Assembly: GCA_002794775.1 (NCBI GenBank)
Contig: NBAY01000092.1
Location: 62,001-126,000 of the forward strand
Source of the DNA: Porodaedalea pini
Taxonomy: Eukaryota > Basidiomycota > Agaricomycetes > Hymenochaetales > Hymenochaetaceae
DNA length: 64,000 nucleotides
Reading direction: 5' to 3'
Position numbers and translations under genes: made by a program. The notes beneath the pieces are model-generated. The model had not been told where the DNA came from. It ran no database searches and saw nothing but the letters and a program-made list of their open reading frames with translations. Every line of letters starts with the position of its first letter. Position 1 is the first letter of the stretch. Of the stretch, positions 35,676 through 47,244 are shown one piece after another.

Positions 35676-36243
35676 CCGCTCGAGTATAGCACATCCCAGA
35701 CGACAGTCAGCCGAGGCCTGCCCAGTCCAAGCTGTCTCCCGGACTCCTGCCTAACATAAGCCCTCTAATATCCAATATTTCCTCCCTCTGCAAAACGTAC
35801 AGCAGATACACTTCAAGCTTGGCAGCACAGTGTATACTAGCACCAGCACATATAGCACCAATAATATGGTTTTTTATCAGTGAGTCAAGCTGTAGGCGAG
35901 CCATGTAGAGCATCAGAGGCAACGACAGACTGACACAAAGGTTCAGTTCACACAGTTACATACCAGATTAAGCAATGCAAATCAGTTTCCTTAAACAGGG
36001 GGGCTGAAGACTTTTGAGAACCACCTGTATATTAAGATATTTGTATAGCCATGTTAACTTTATTTGATTATCCCACTTGCCATATAAATGCTCTTAGTCA
36101 TATATAACCGAACTTCTATGTAGAATTCTACCGAGTTCATTCCCCTTGTCCCCCGGGGATGCCATCAATCCCAGTGGGAATCCCATGTCCCGCCGAGAAT
36201 GGGAACCATCAATTCCCGCCAGGACAACAACACTGCTACAAAG

Positions 36244-37640
36244 GGATGGACAAGCATTGGACTTTGACGGATCGGGGTTCTTGTAGTCTATTATTAGCTC
36301 ACTATGAGCATTTGCAAATTGGGCCTATCCGTGAGTCGCAAGCTACTGAAGCAGGTCATCAAGACTTTGACCGCACGGTTAGGTTTAGGGGGTTCTGTCA
36401 GATTTCAGTTGTCACGCGATCGTGGAGGCCGGAAGCAAATCTGTCTAGTGGACCCCGGACACTCGAACCTTGTGGGACGGCATAGGTCCATAATGGTCCT
36501 AGCGGGTGCCATGGCCAAAGGTTGGTTTGTCATTGTCATTCTGCTTGTCCTCCCATCTGCTGTTGCAAAGCCTGCACAAGGAGCGTTTTCGAGAAACTGG
36601 CCTTAGCAGGAGAGGAAGCAATGAGCGTTGAGGGTCATGCGTTAGGATAGACATGTATGGCCAGATCCTGACGATTCGTACAGAATTGAGCCCCTTACAA
36701 TGAGCACTAGTACTCGTTTACCTTCCAGAGTGTCTCCAGCTTCCAGGCGTGTTACTACATTTTTCTCCCATGATGCTTACCAAAATGACTGCAGTCGGTC
36801 CGGGTAATGTAGAGAACAAAAGGCTCGCAAAGAGCAGAAACAGCGAAGAATTAGGCCCCGTTCGGACATCGCCACTTTTGGCCCGGCCTCCCGCGAAATT
36901 TGAAGGCCGAGTCTTTCCCCACGATTTCCGGAGACCACGCGCATGATTTGTGCCTGGTAACCATGGCTCGGTCTTTATTTTTTGTCACTTGCGTTACTAT
37001 CTTATTTATGTAATCATTTTTCATGCTTTTGTGAGCGGCCATTGCATGCCTGCCTCTGCACCCAATTCTCGTGTGTGCCAACTGCAACCCCATAGGCCCT
37101 ACAGAGTGTCCTTTGCAACTATTTAACAGCTGAGAATAATGTAAATGTCTTCACCCGTGTGCGTGGGTCTTGACATTGGATTGCATGAGACAGCATTCCA
37201 TAAATGGAAATAACTTTATTTGTTTGTTATGCAATAATGCAGACAAGTATTCCTGTGTATAAGCATTGGCCGATATGTCCACCAAGGCCAATGCTTATAC
37301 ACAGGTTCGACTGTTGTGATAGCTGAGCTTCAAGCAGGATGACGAATATTAATGCGCGGCATCCGGTGCTTTCAGGCCAAAGGGAGTAACTATGACATAA
37401 TGTGACTATGTGTGACTACCTTTTTCCCATGACCTTGGCTTTCTCGCGTCTCTCGGTCTTTGGAGGCCGGGCCAGAAATGGCGATGTCCGAACGGGGGCC
37501 TTAGTCATACAGAAGGTCCGAAATTCCGACATCACGATTTCTGTCCATAGAAATCCGTATACGGTATAGACCCTGATCCACTTACTTCCTCAACAGCACT
37601 CAACATTTCTCCATTCTGAGATGACGTGCGGCTATGAATA
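36244..37640. repeat. R1 repeat copy b, right part
   Basis: Continuation of R1 copy b after the transposon nest: GGATGGACAAGCATTGG at 36243 and anchor GGACCCCGGACACT near 36450. It resumes after the PIF-type MITE at 37504 (GTCATACAGAAGGTCCG) and fades near 37640 at CGGCTATGAATACTA. Confidence 0.85.
36854..37500. mobile_element. PIF/Harbinger-type MITE, TTA target duplication
   Basis: 647 bp with inverted ends GGCCCCGTTCGGACATCGCC and GGCCCCCGTTCGGACATCGC. TTA at 36851-36853 and 37501-37503 is a 3-bp duplication; R1 copy a keeps a single TTA at 5358-5360. An internal perfect 20-bp inverted repeat (37252-37271 and 37286-37305) with a 14-nt loop could form a strong hairpin. No transposase. Confidence 0.88.
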
Positions 37641-37904
37641 CTATCGCCGGGGGAGCTTGCTTTGCTACTTGTGCTGGTGTTGGAACTTCGTGCTCGAGGC
37701 CCTACAGGCCTGTGAATGCGCAGTAGCTGACTAGGTCCCTAGGAGCTCTCCGCGTCGATGATGAGAGGTTCCCGTTTCATGCACTCGGAGGTTCATCGGG
37801 CCGCACGTTCTCAGGCACCATTGGCATTGGTGGTACACCCCGCGTGAGCCCGATCAATAGACACTCGGACACGGATGGCACACCCAAGGTTCATGACTAG
37901 CGAC
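37641..37904. other. Spacer between R1 copy b and R2 right copy
   Basis: Unique GC-rich DNA with no gene or repeat recognised. Confidence 0.4.
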
Positions 37905-39185
37905 CACCGCGGCTGTAGGCCTGTCGCATGTCCGTGGATGTTCGTTTCTCTGGCTGAGTTCCCCGATCAAAGGAAATAATACAAGGCCCTCATTTTTATT
38001 TTTGTTTTGAGTTTCGCGTCAATACATTGTGCGGACGGCAACTGAGTGTTCAATTCCGGGGATGAAATCACGCGGTGGCAGAGATTTGCATGCTTTCCAT
38101 ATTGGGCGCAAAGTTCGTGCCGGGTCCCCGTCCGCATCCCTTTGTTCTCGACTCTCCCTTTGGCATTGCCAAAGCTATGTATTTTGCCTCCGTATCGCGG
38201 CCTGGTCCTTGATTTACGTGCGTGAGTAGTAGCCTTTCAGACAATTATGCATGTATACCAATGACAAATTTAATGCAGGCGCGTCGACGATATTGGTCTC
38301 GTACGACTCCTTTGGAAGTCTACTGAACACGTTTGCGAGCTTGACCTCCCGTTGGTCGGGATACCAAATACAAACAAGCCTATGTTCATTTTGTACGTGA
38401 ATGAGCGTTGTTACCTTATCCCGCACAGACTAAACTTTAATATTTCCTGAGCAGAGTGTCGCTTGAGGTGGCAAAAGGGTGCCCTAAAGCTCTCGCCGTG
38501 CGTCGTGTTCTTCATCATCACAACATATTCATTTCTCACATTTAAGATAAGGCCTTTTCGGAAGGATGAAGGAGCTCCGCCAAATGTACAAGCACTGCGG
38601 TCTGCACAGCGTTGTTCATCGTGTCCGACATCGATGTCAGTACAATCGAGTAACTGGGTGGCCTATATTCGTACAAGAACTGTAAGTCGATATAAAGTCT
38701 CTAAGCACTCGGCGGCGATGAATATACATTGTACTTAGTGCCGATGGTAGTCCGGCACCTGTTACCGAGCCCGTCACCAAGACGCTCCGTGATCTCTCTA
38801 TCGCCTTGCTTAGACTCCACAACCTCAACGCTACCATGTGCCACGTCATCTGCTCAAATTGCAATCCATGGAAGGGCGAAGTTCTTGTTGCTATGTCGAG
38901 TAGCGGACTCAATCTTCGGTGAGAAGCCTGTGACGGTCAATGTGTGTCTTTGAGTCAGCGCACGATGAAATTTCTTAACTACTTTGGAGGAGACGGCCGT
39001 CGCTCTGGATTGAATCCAGGTCATTATAGTATATATCTGCGTTCCAGTACGTCTCATACATCATTGCTAAGTAACCGCTCATTTGACGACTCGTTTCGGC
39101 TTTTGCAGACTTCCATCAGCGCGATCGTGCACAACATATCCGCATGACCTTTCTAGCACTCAAATATGAAGTTCCATATCGGGAT
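37905..39185. repeat. R2 intergenic repeat, right copy
   Basis: Direct repeat of 14805-16761, uninterrupted. Its TA at 39137-39138 is the empty target site of the 646-bp MITE in the left copy. No protein recognised. Confidence 0.82.
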
Positions 39186-39400
39186 CCTGTAACGTCCATA
39201 CCATTGCTTGATGCAATTGTTGTCTTCGTGCTCTGAGTATTGAGGCTCACGATTGCTTCTCGGTGTGTCCGTCCATACAGTTGACTACAGCCATGTTATT
39301 TGCGGAATGCGCTCAGACTTCTTCGGTGTGACTAACATCGAGATTGAACTCAGCCTCGCAAAACCACGTGGCGTACGATCCTCGGAACACATAACAATCA

Positions 39401-39655
39401 GTGGGCGACTCATTATCTCGAAGCGCACATATCTACTTGCATTGGAACGATGAAGTATTACGCGACATCGTTTTGAATGCTCGATCGCTAACTCCTTCTC
39501 AAACTGCTTTCGAGATATCTGGTTTACTTTGCCGCAGTCGGCTTTATTGCGTGAGTGTTCTATGCTCCCTTTTCTGGATGCGTAGTGTTCTTTCTCACCG
39601 TTTGTAGGTTTGCTAGTTGAGCTACAGAATGAGCTGAAGGCGTCGATGGCACTCT
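39401..39655 (+). other. Possible small coding fragment, unrecognised
   Basis: A frame with HIYLHWNDEVLRDIVLNARS continues, across a plausible GT-AG intron (about 39550-39607), into LLVELQNELKASMAL and a TAA at 39653-39655. The composition is protein-like and amphipathic, but no ATG was found and no counterpart exists in other cassettes. It could be the end of a decayed gene. The rest of 39186-40213 shows nothing I recognise. Confidence 0.25.
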
Positions 39656-40213
39656 AACTGTTCCGAGGACATCTGATTGTTTATCAGCTCTTGTCGTGCG
39701 TGCTTGCAATATTTTGAGGATCCGTGTTGTCAAGCTCATTAATATTCTGCCTAGAGTAGCCTGCGCCGCCCCATTGCTAGTACTTGATATGCTTCGGCCC
39801 TGTTGGATGGTATTGGCCTGAATCTCTCAATACTGCAGCGAGCGGGGACTATCTCGGTAGTAAATCCAGTGCGATATTTTCAATTGTAATCTTCAGCTTT
39901 CAAATTCGTGTCATCGCCGTGAAGGGTTGACAATTAGGTAGCGTCTTGTTTTGCTTAGCCCTTGTTGTATGTGCCTGACTTGTGGGAACAGTCCAATGTG
40001 TCGGGCCATAGCATTATAGTGACTTCGTCAAGAAACAAAGAAAGAAAAAGATCAGGGCCAACGTGTGTTACGTGCCTGCTCGGAAGTGAGATCGCTGGTG
40101 TATAAGATCTGCTTCCGTTCACTGATCGTACTGCTATCCGCTCTTTCTGTATACCAGGAGACTACCACAGCTGTCGCGCCTCGAGAGTTCACTGCATACC
40201 GTCATATTCAGCA

Positions 40214-41554
40214 TGGCTGCACTCATGAACTTATCAATTATCGATAGTCAGTGACAAGCTGCCGAAATTTGCTGAGTTCTGACGCCTCGAGCGATTTTGA
40301 AGAACTCAGAGCCGCTGGAGTTCCAGAATATAACGAAGCGCAATTCACTGCATCAAAACGCGAATTTCAAAGCTCTGGCCGTTCGACATTAGTAGAGGGC
40401 AATCTTACGACGAAAGAGGCTGGAAGCGCCGTGAGTGTGTCGCAATACTATTAAAGAGCCTGACATGTAAAACTACTTCTAGAATGTCGTTCTGAAGTCT
40501 CTGAATAAAGCTTTTGCCGTCGGAAGATTTCATGGGAAGAATACGCAGAACTATAAAGATAAACTACTCGCGGTATGCATATGATGATCCTGTTAAGAGA
40601 TCTAGAGTCTGAAATGATTTCTAAGAAAGTACTTTGAAAGAGAGGCCGATATCTGGATGCGCGCCAGCAATCATCCTAACATCGCAGGCATAAAGGGATT
40701 TATGGCTTCCTTTGGAGAAGATATCTTTCCAGTACTCGTCTTCCATTTCTTTCCACTACGAGACCTGCGCTCGTACGTTGAAGACAATGATCCCGATATG
40801 ACCGACAAACTTAAACTACAACTTGTAAGCGCTCCAGCGGCATCCTGTCTGTGAAACTGTGCTGACTGTTGCTGCACAGCTACGAGATGTTGCATGCGGT
40901 CTGAAACATCGTAAGCTTCTGCCGCTTTGCCGATGCAAGGTACTTACGACTTCTGAAAGTGCACAACCTCCAACCTCCCATTATCCACAGAGATCTATCT
41001 GCAGTGAGTGTTTTGTATCTCATACGAGACCAACTCTTTCTTATGCAGAGGTCTGTCTAGTCGAACGTTCTTCTGAAGGCGACATCAACGAGGATGATCG
41101 CCTGCATCAGCGATTTTGGCTCTGCAAAACTGATGGATCCGGCTGTGAACGTTGTCTATAGCTCTACAAAATCGTGCAGTATCGCCTGGGAGCCTCCTGA
41201 ATATGTGAAATCGAAGACGTTTTTGGAAAGCTATACGAACCCGAAGCCATCGGGTGATATATGGTCATTTGGCTGCGTATTTCTAGAAGTGCGCATAACT
41301 ATCATTACTACTGGTTGGAGAAATTACTAACATCGCACTTGCAGGTTATGATTGGAAGCGACCCCTGGCCCACGAATTATGATGTTTTGAGTGAGCTCGA
41401 GAGAGGGCATCATCCTCCACGCCCAAAGGATGTCAAGTTCAGCGATAAATACTGGAAATTCCTCAAGGGTTGCTGTAAGTCGCGCCCGAGCTCGCGTCAT
41501 ACCATAGAGAGGGCAATTATGGACTTAGATCAGCTTGTTCAAGCGGAGGAATAA
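40214..41554 (+). CDS. TKL-a2: short tyrosine-kinase-like protein kinase, eight exons
   Basis: Exons 40214-40247, 40303-40430, 40483-40572, 40630-40824, 40880-40910, 40960-41003, 41061-41288 and 41345-41554 sum to 960 nt, 319 codons plus stop. The first exon is 34 nt, as in TKL-a3, and both enter exon 2 in the same phase, which supports the start. Motifs: NVVLKSL (ATP lysine), FEREADIW (helix C Glu), HPNIAGIKG, IIHRDLSASNVLL, ISDFGSAKL, PPEYV. The lysine or arginine two residues after the catalytic Asp is replaced by Ser (HRDLS), unusual for an active kinase. The 31-nt and 44-nt exons match TKL-a1 and a3. It is convergent with TKL-b2 and separated from PKb by the transposon nest. Confidence 0.75.
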
Positions 41555-41988
41555 TTTGTCTCTGTTATCGTTTAAGTTCGATTTCGAATGTATATAAGAT
41601 GTAATGCATCATAACTACAGACTGGCAAGTTACACTCACTAGCAGCTCAGTCACGGCGGCCTCGTCCACGTGTAAGTCAGAACGACTCAGACAACTTAAA
41701 ACATGCATCCGATTCGTGCTATGATGACGAGACTGTCAGGCGATCTATAAGTACGGGCTTGGTAGCCTATGTCAGGGTGCAGACCCAAGATTATTCCCAA
41801 GGGTACCACATCCAAGGATCCAGGCATGTTCATAGCGGGTTTTATCCTGTGCATGGGAGCTCACCATGCAGGCTTTACGTCGCAGAGCACATATTGCGTA
41901 GTTCTGGAGTATTGAAAGTGAATATATAATGTCAAGCGAGCACGAGATCTCATAAATAAAAAGGATGCCGACTTGCGAACAGTAAAGT

Positions 41989-44874
41989 CTACGTACAAGC
42001 ATGAGATGCGCGGATTGCAATGATGAACTCTCTTAGGACACCAACAACAGACAACGCATTGAGGCGCCTCTCTGGATTTTTGTCCCATAGATTGCATAAC
42101 AATCGCCAATATTTCTTGTCTGAAATGTTCTCGCTCGTAACAGGAAACTCCCCCCTTTCCTTCAGCCTGCGCATCTTGTTCTGTGGCTTCTCGTAAAGGA
42201 CCGCCTCGCACACAATCTAGTATCAATAGTTCAGATCGAAGCAACATGTAATACTTTTGATGTCTACTCACAACTGCAAATACGCATCCGAAGGCATACA
42301 TATCTGCTTTGGATGAAACCAACGCGATACAATCGGGTAGATTTGTACAGAATTCCGGTGCAAGATACTCCTCCGGAGCTCTTTGACCATCCGTACTGAT
42401 AGAAATGCGATTGAAGACGACCTCGGTCATATCAGCCACACCAAAATCGGTTATGACAGCAAAGGGGCGAAGGGCCGACTTTGGATTATTGATGAGAACA
42501 TTTTCCTAGAAGCGTTATCAGATTACACAGACCCAGCTTCCATGGACATGCTACGCACCGGTCGGAGATCCCCATGAGCGTAACCATTTTTATGATCATG
42601 AACTGAATGGATATGTACAGTTAGAACATAAATTTCAAAATGTGATAAGGATGCCTACGATATTGCAGACCGGAAGCCACATCAAGCATCTACACATTAA
42701 TTCATATGTTAGTATCAGAATTTCTTCCAATAACAAAAACAGGAACTTGCAAAATTGAGTCTGTCCTCGGCACTCGACGACTTCATGCTGCAGTACTCGC
42801 TGAGGTTCTCCTCGCAGACATCCATTACAAGACCTGGATATATAGAATCCTTGAATGTGCAGAAGCCAACGAGCTTGTTGATATTCTTGTGATCAATATA
42901 GCACCAGTTTTCGGCCTCACGGATTATATGCTTGTGATCAGAGTTTGAGAATACACTTGAAAGTCAAAAGCGTCAGGGACTCACATTCCATATTCGTTTC
43001 TCATCAAAACTCTTATCTGATCGTCTGAATATTTTCACAGCATACTGCTACCATAATGTCAAGAGTCATATACCCAATTTACCGCAAATAGGAACACAGA
43101 CCTGTCGACTGCAATCTTGAGAGTTGTACTTACTAACCCGGCCATACGATCCAGATCCGAGACGTCCGCAGGGCCTTTCCTCGAGCTCGATTTTATCCAG
43201 TCCAAGCCGTTTCAGTTCTGTCGAGATTCACTTATGTCGTACAAGGGTAACCAATTCAGTGCTTACCTTGAATGGAGTGAGCAGAATGAGTTCTGCCTCG
43301 CTGTATTCTCTTTGCGACCACTTCCCACATTTGCCTAGAAATGTCATTGTCGACTCCTTTCAGAGTCTCGCTGAGCTGAGAAGGGTCTCGGATAAGCCCG
43401 GAAGCCAGTAACTCCGATCTAACCTGCTCAGAAATTGGAAGTTCAGCCAGTACATCTGAATGCATGATGTTAGCATGATTTACGATACATTCTCTAGTCA
43501 CTTGCCTCCACTCATAACATTATCATGTTCAAGAGCATCCGGCTGCTGATTTGCTAAGAGTTTGCCACCTAAACACTGTGGTCGAAAGGGGAATGAAAAC
43601 AAAGGAATTTCCAACTGAAGAAAGTACTCACGTCGACATTACTCTTCAATCGTTGAATCACTGGAATAAGTATGTCGAGAATTTCAGATCGACGGTGCCT
43701 GAGTCGCTCCATACATTCAGAAAGAACAAAAAGAGAACTGTAATGGGTTCAACACGCAAGTTAGCCTGACAGTGTAATAATAAAACGGAACATACGGTAT
43801 GAATAGCTCAACACAAGGACGTATCTTCTCTACCCTATTCGGGCACAGATCGACAAGCCTTACGATAGAAATCGCAATCCTCCGTCCTTCTGCGACGCAC
43901 TCACAGAAAGCATCAAAATCAGGCTCCGCCATTGTCGCCTGAGACATTATCAAGATAATCGGTATTTTGCAATACGTGGGAAGATACTTACAATGTCTAC
44001 GCAGTAATCCAATATGAATACAACCTTCCTTGCCATCGCACGCATATCATTCCAGATAACAGTCTCTATCGTGACAGTCATTATCAGTTGGTTTGTTAAC
44101 TCGTATGTCTAGTAAAGAAAGAACCTCGGCTGTGCCTATCTAGATGATGACTACGCCACCAGTCATAAAGAGCACGGGGTGTGAGTCCGAACCTTTTCAA
44201 GAGGAGGTCGATCGTGCCAGAAGTGTCTGCACCATGACTTCCATCCACATGACATGAATTACCGGAAGAGTTGTCCTTCTGCTTGAAGTCCACTATCCAT
44301 GTACCCATGAAGGTATGTGCAGTTGTTAGCTCGTCAATTGACTCTAAGCTCGGATGAAAGGCAAGTGGAGACAGAAGCTTGTGCTCTCCACGTTGCTGGG
44401 TCGTTTTCTAACAAGCCAGGATTTAGTATGGTCATAGATATGAGATGCTCATTCTTGCTTACAATAATAAGACCTAACACCTCTTCTAATTTGTCAACGA
44501 GAGACTTCGCATCGGCCGGGATTCCGCTTCTACCGAAAAAACGCCTGGCTTTTGCAGAGGGGCTTGAATTGCAGGAATTTTTGTATCTGGAGAGGTCCGA
44601 GTCGACACTATCCATACACCATTAGACTGCAAAAATTTGAGAAGCAGCAATGTCGAGGAACATACCGTTTGGTTTTGTCAAGAATTGCCCTAGTCTTTGC
44701 ATCGTCTGAGCTGACTAAGAGCTTATCGAGAGAGACGCCACCCGCTTGCTCGTGAATGAGTTTGAGTTTCTCGTACTTCTCGAAGGCCAGCTTCTCGTTA
44801 CTCTGCAAAATGTTGTTAGATTTACTTTATTCAATAGCAATGCCATTTCTTGAACGTACGGGGCCAATTTTCAT
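41989..44874 (-). CDS. TKL-b2: multi-exon kinase with helical N-terminal region
   Basis: The first exon is MKIGP from an ATG at 44874, followed by a GT donor and an exon with EKLAFEKYEKLKLIHEQAGG, strongly helical. Middle blocks include LVDKLEEVLGLIIV and FGLTPRALYDWWRS, the latter matching the G-x-T-x-x-x-L-x-x-WW pattern of TKL-b1 and b3. Kinase motifs: GSGSYGRV (Gly-loop, across an intron near 43.14 kb), HKNINKLVGFC, YAHGDLRP (near 42.57 kb), VITDFGVADM (near 42.45 kb), YLAPEF, DMYAFGCVF, and a C-lobe with NLWDKNPERRL, stopping at 41989-41991. Catalytic Asp and DFG are present; HGD replaces HRD. Not every intron is resolved. Its 5' end faces K1c. Confidence 0.65.
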
Positions 44875-45001
44875 CCTGCCTGAGGATACAATCTGAAGAA
44901 AATTGAGAACGTGTTCTCTGTAGTGCACCGAAGACAAAGGGAGGTTCGTGTCCACCTTTATACATGGTAAATGAGGAAGCAGCGGTGGGGATCAAAGGAA
45001 G
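44875..45001. promoter_or_regulatory. Probable shared divergent promoter, TKL-b2 / K1c
   Basis: Only 127 bp separate the two ATGs if the upstream K1c ATG at 45002 is used, or about 260 bp with the alternative at 45134. Positional call only. Confidence 0.35.
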
Positions 45002-46531
45002 ATGACAACCGAAAGTACAATAACCCCGATTAATATTGTCCTATTATTGCTCACGGTGTCACAGACCGTCACATACATTGTTCGTGCAACTCACAAACAC
45101 GAGAACGAAAAGCAAACTGTCTCCTGCCCATCAATGCCTGGCACCGTCATCAAAAAGGACGCAATTCCGGAAACCCTTGATGCGGAAGATGATGAAGAGC
45201 TTCAGTCATCCGAAAAATGGTGGAGAGATCACTATGCGTTGTTTGAAGCACGGGGGTACCGATTGCGTCCTCGCTATCGGCCAGGTTGGATTCCATCCTG
45301 GAAGGCTACAGGAAAGAATCCGCTTTTCTATGAGGATCATATATGGAATAGGGTATGTCTACCGCAGTTACTTATTACACTCAATTTACATCTCAATTCT
45401 CAGACGGACTATGTGATGGATGCTACTCGGATTAATGATGGGGCCATCGTTTCTATTAAGCGAATCGGTAGAAGTTCTCAAGAATTGTCCATTGCACTTT
45501 TTCTATCGCCAGGAGAAGAGGGTTCAACGGATCCAATGAACCACTGTGTCCCAATTCTTGACCATTTCAGTGATGAAACTCTGCCTCAATTCTCGTTCCT
45601 TGTCATGCCGCTTTTACGACGGTTCCATGACCCGCCTTTTTTTTCTGTTGATGAGGTCATTGATTTTATTCAGCAGACACTAGAGGTGAGAGTTATTTGC
45701 TTTTCATCTTGATCAGATGCTCAGATACTCTCAAGGGTTTATCATACATGCACAGTCGCGGTGTAGCTCACAGGTACAGTCTTCTTTTCTGCAGCTGTTG
45801 CTAGTTTTGTGTTCAAGTAATGGACAGGGACTGCGCTGAATTGAATATCATGGCCGATGCTTCTTCCCTGTACCCTCGAGGCTTTCACCCTGTTGCAAAA
45901 GTAATGGACCCATCCGGAAGGAAAGTCGCTCCTGTCCTTCGCCGTCGTGATGTGCAGGGCATCAAGTACTACTTTATCGACTTCGGTATTTCCACTCAGT
46001 TCAAAGGTGATGTGAAACAGGAAGATAGGCTTGTCACCGGTATCGATGGACAAGATCGTGATGTCCCGGAGCTCTCTGATTATCTTCCATACGATCCATT
46101 TGCTGTCGACATTTTCATCCTTGGCAACGTATATAGAAAGAAGTTTCTTAATGTGAGTCCCTGGTCTGTGTAACACGAGTATGGACTAATTTATCTGCTT
46201 CAATGCAAACAGAATTACTCAAATCTCGCATTTCTGTCAGATTTAATAGCGTCCATGACAGCTGCTTTACCTGAAGACAGACCGTCTGCTGGTAAAGCGC
46301 TGGCTCAACTTTCTGATCTCGTTGCCACCCAGCCTAGTGTTCGCCTTCGTTGGAGACTAAAACGAAAGGATGCAGGGCTTATGAGGCGTGTTTTAGAAGA
46401 TGTCGGATCAATCGCGCGTGAGGGATTATACATTTCGAGGAGGATTATCAGTAAGGTTTCTTGTTTCAAGCATCCCCTATGCTGATGTGCTTTGTTCCTC
46501 AGCGCTTCCGATAACGTTGCTGTGGAAGTAA
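45002..46531 (+). CDS. K1c: fungal protein kinase, six exons, possible membrane anchor
   Basis: Exons 45002-45352, 45404-45685, 45736-45773, 45828-46152, 46213-46450 and 46503-46531 sum to 1263 nt, 420 codons plus stop. The first 44 codons add a hydrophobic stretch (INIVLLLLTVSQTVTYIV) absent from K1a, b and d; starting at the ATG at 45134 instead would give a protein of about 376 residues like the others. Motifs: SIKRI, VAHRDCAELNIM, FIDFGISTQF, all intact. Intron 1 is 51 nt with no stop, so retention would add 17 residues without shifting the frame. Exon sizes 38, 325, 238 and 29 equal those of K1a exactly. It is the closest paralogue of K1a. Confidence 0.85.
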
Positions 46532-46809
46532 GATCACAAATTTCCCGAGTTACTTAGGATGGATTATGTTGTTTAGCATTGAGGCGTGTCATTGATATCT
46601 TTTTTTGTGCCCTTAATGTAATATACCGCCTGCATCATTTTCATTAGACACGCTTCCGCAAACTATTCTGATGTCTTCTTGCCTTGTACTCCTTGCCCAT
46701 GCTGGCTGTGGCCATGCCGTGCGATGCTATGCTATGGACTCTCCAGTACACTGTTTCGCCGCACTATAATAGCTTGATGGTGAGATAATGATTACGCCTT
46801 GTTAATCTA

Positions 46810-47244
46810 CAGTTGATTATCTCATAAGGAATATGCAAAATCCGGAATTTCATATTCCCTATGAGATAATATTCCTGAGTAGAATGTCACTTTTGTGTGA
46901 CATATGTGTGACTTGCAGAAACAAATTAAAATTTTGCTACTTTTTCTTTTCTTGAAGTGCATTTTAGGCCAAACCTGTTGCATGGAGCAAGTTTTGAGCT
47001 AACAAGGCAAATTTATGTTTGATAGAGGTGCTGGCTCACTTGGTTTGGCTTTGGCACATCCTAATTTCCCACATGTTTTTGGTGCAAAACCTTATCTGGT
47101 AAGGAATATTTACAAAAAAAATTATTCCCTATTAGGTATCAGATTTTTGTGGAATATCCCACTGAAATGTGGTCGATTCCGAGAAATTTTATTCCTTATG
47201 AGAAATATTCCCTATGAGCTAATTCGCTATGAGATAATCAACTG
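46810..47244. mobile_element. 435-bp MITE, TA-flanked, K1c-PKc spacer
   Basis: Inverted ends CAGTTGATTATCTCATA, flanked by TA at 46808-46809 and 47245-47246. Internal ATTCCCTATGAGATAAT-like words repeat in both orientations. CAGT ends with TA duplication fit Tc1/mariner. Noncoding. It is absent from the K1a-PKa spacer. Confidence 0.82.

Larger units (their letters stand above)
26015..35756 (-). mobile_element. Solo LTR of the element 1 family, minus orientation, split twice
   Basis: Pieces 26015-26286, 26732-26820 and 35680-35756 join to about 438 bp, the size of an element 1 LTR, and read TGTCAGGACTC to CTAACA. The outer flanks are TAAGC at 26010-26014 and TAAGC at 35757-35761, a perfect 5-bp duplication across nearly 10 kb. 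It was later hit by a second solo LTR and by element 2. Confidence 0.87.
25786..36027. mobile_element. Tc1/mariner-type MITE split by a solo LTR
   Basis: The inverted ends (CAGGTGGTTCTCAAAAGTC) match over roughly 90 bp with small differences. TA flanks lie at 25784-25785 and 36028-36029. The two halves (25786-26014 and 35762-36027) total 495 bp once the LTR-derived insertion and its duplication are removed. No transposase frame. Confidence 0.82.
17314..36235. mobile_element. hAT-like element, interrupted by two retrotransposons and other insertions
   Basis: The left end reads CAGTGTTGTCC and the right end, read inverted, CAGTGTTGTTGTCC. Both sides carry the 8-bp duplication CTACAAAG (17306-17313 and 36236-36243), the hallmark of hAT transposition. 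The interval is 18,922 bp, but subtracting the nested elements leaves about 2.3 kb. That residue holds GGGATCCC-rich subterminal DNA, a 47-bp tandem array and AT-rich sequence. No hAT transposase was recognised, so it is probably a non-autonomous copy. Confidence 0.8.

Noticed and set aside
35707..35922. Minus-strand 71-codon frame with transposase-like look
   Set aside because: It spans the junction between a solo LTR fragment and a MITE half, so it is a product of insertion.
38214..38426. 70-codon minus-strand frame in R2 right copy
   Set aside because: The left R2 copy has stops and shifts in the same frame, so conserved coding is not supported.
45353..45403. In-frame read-through of K1c intron 1
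   Set aside because: The 51-nt segment has GT-AG ends and sits exactly where K1a and K1d have introns, so it is treated as an intron despite lacking a stop.
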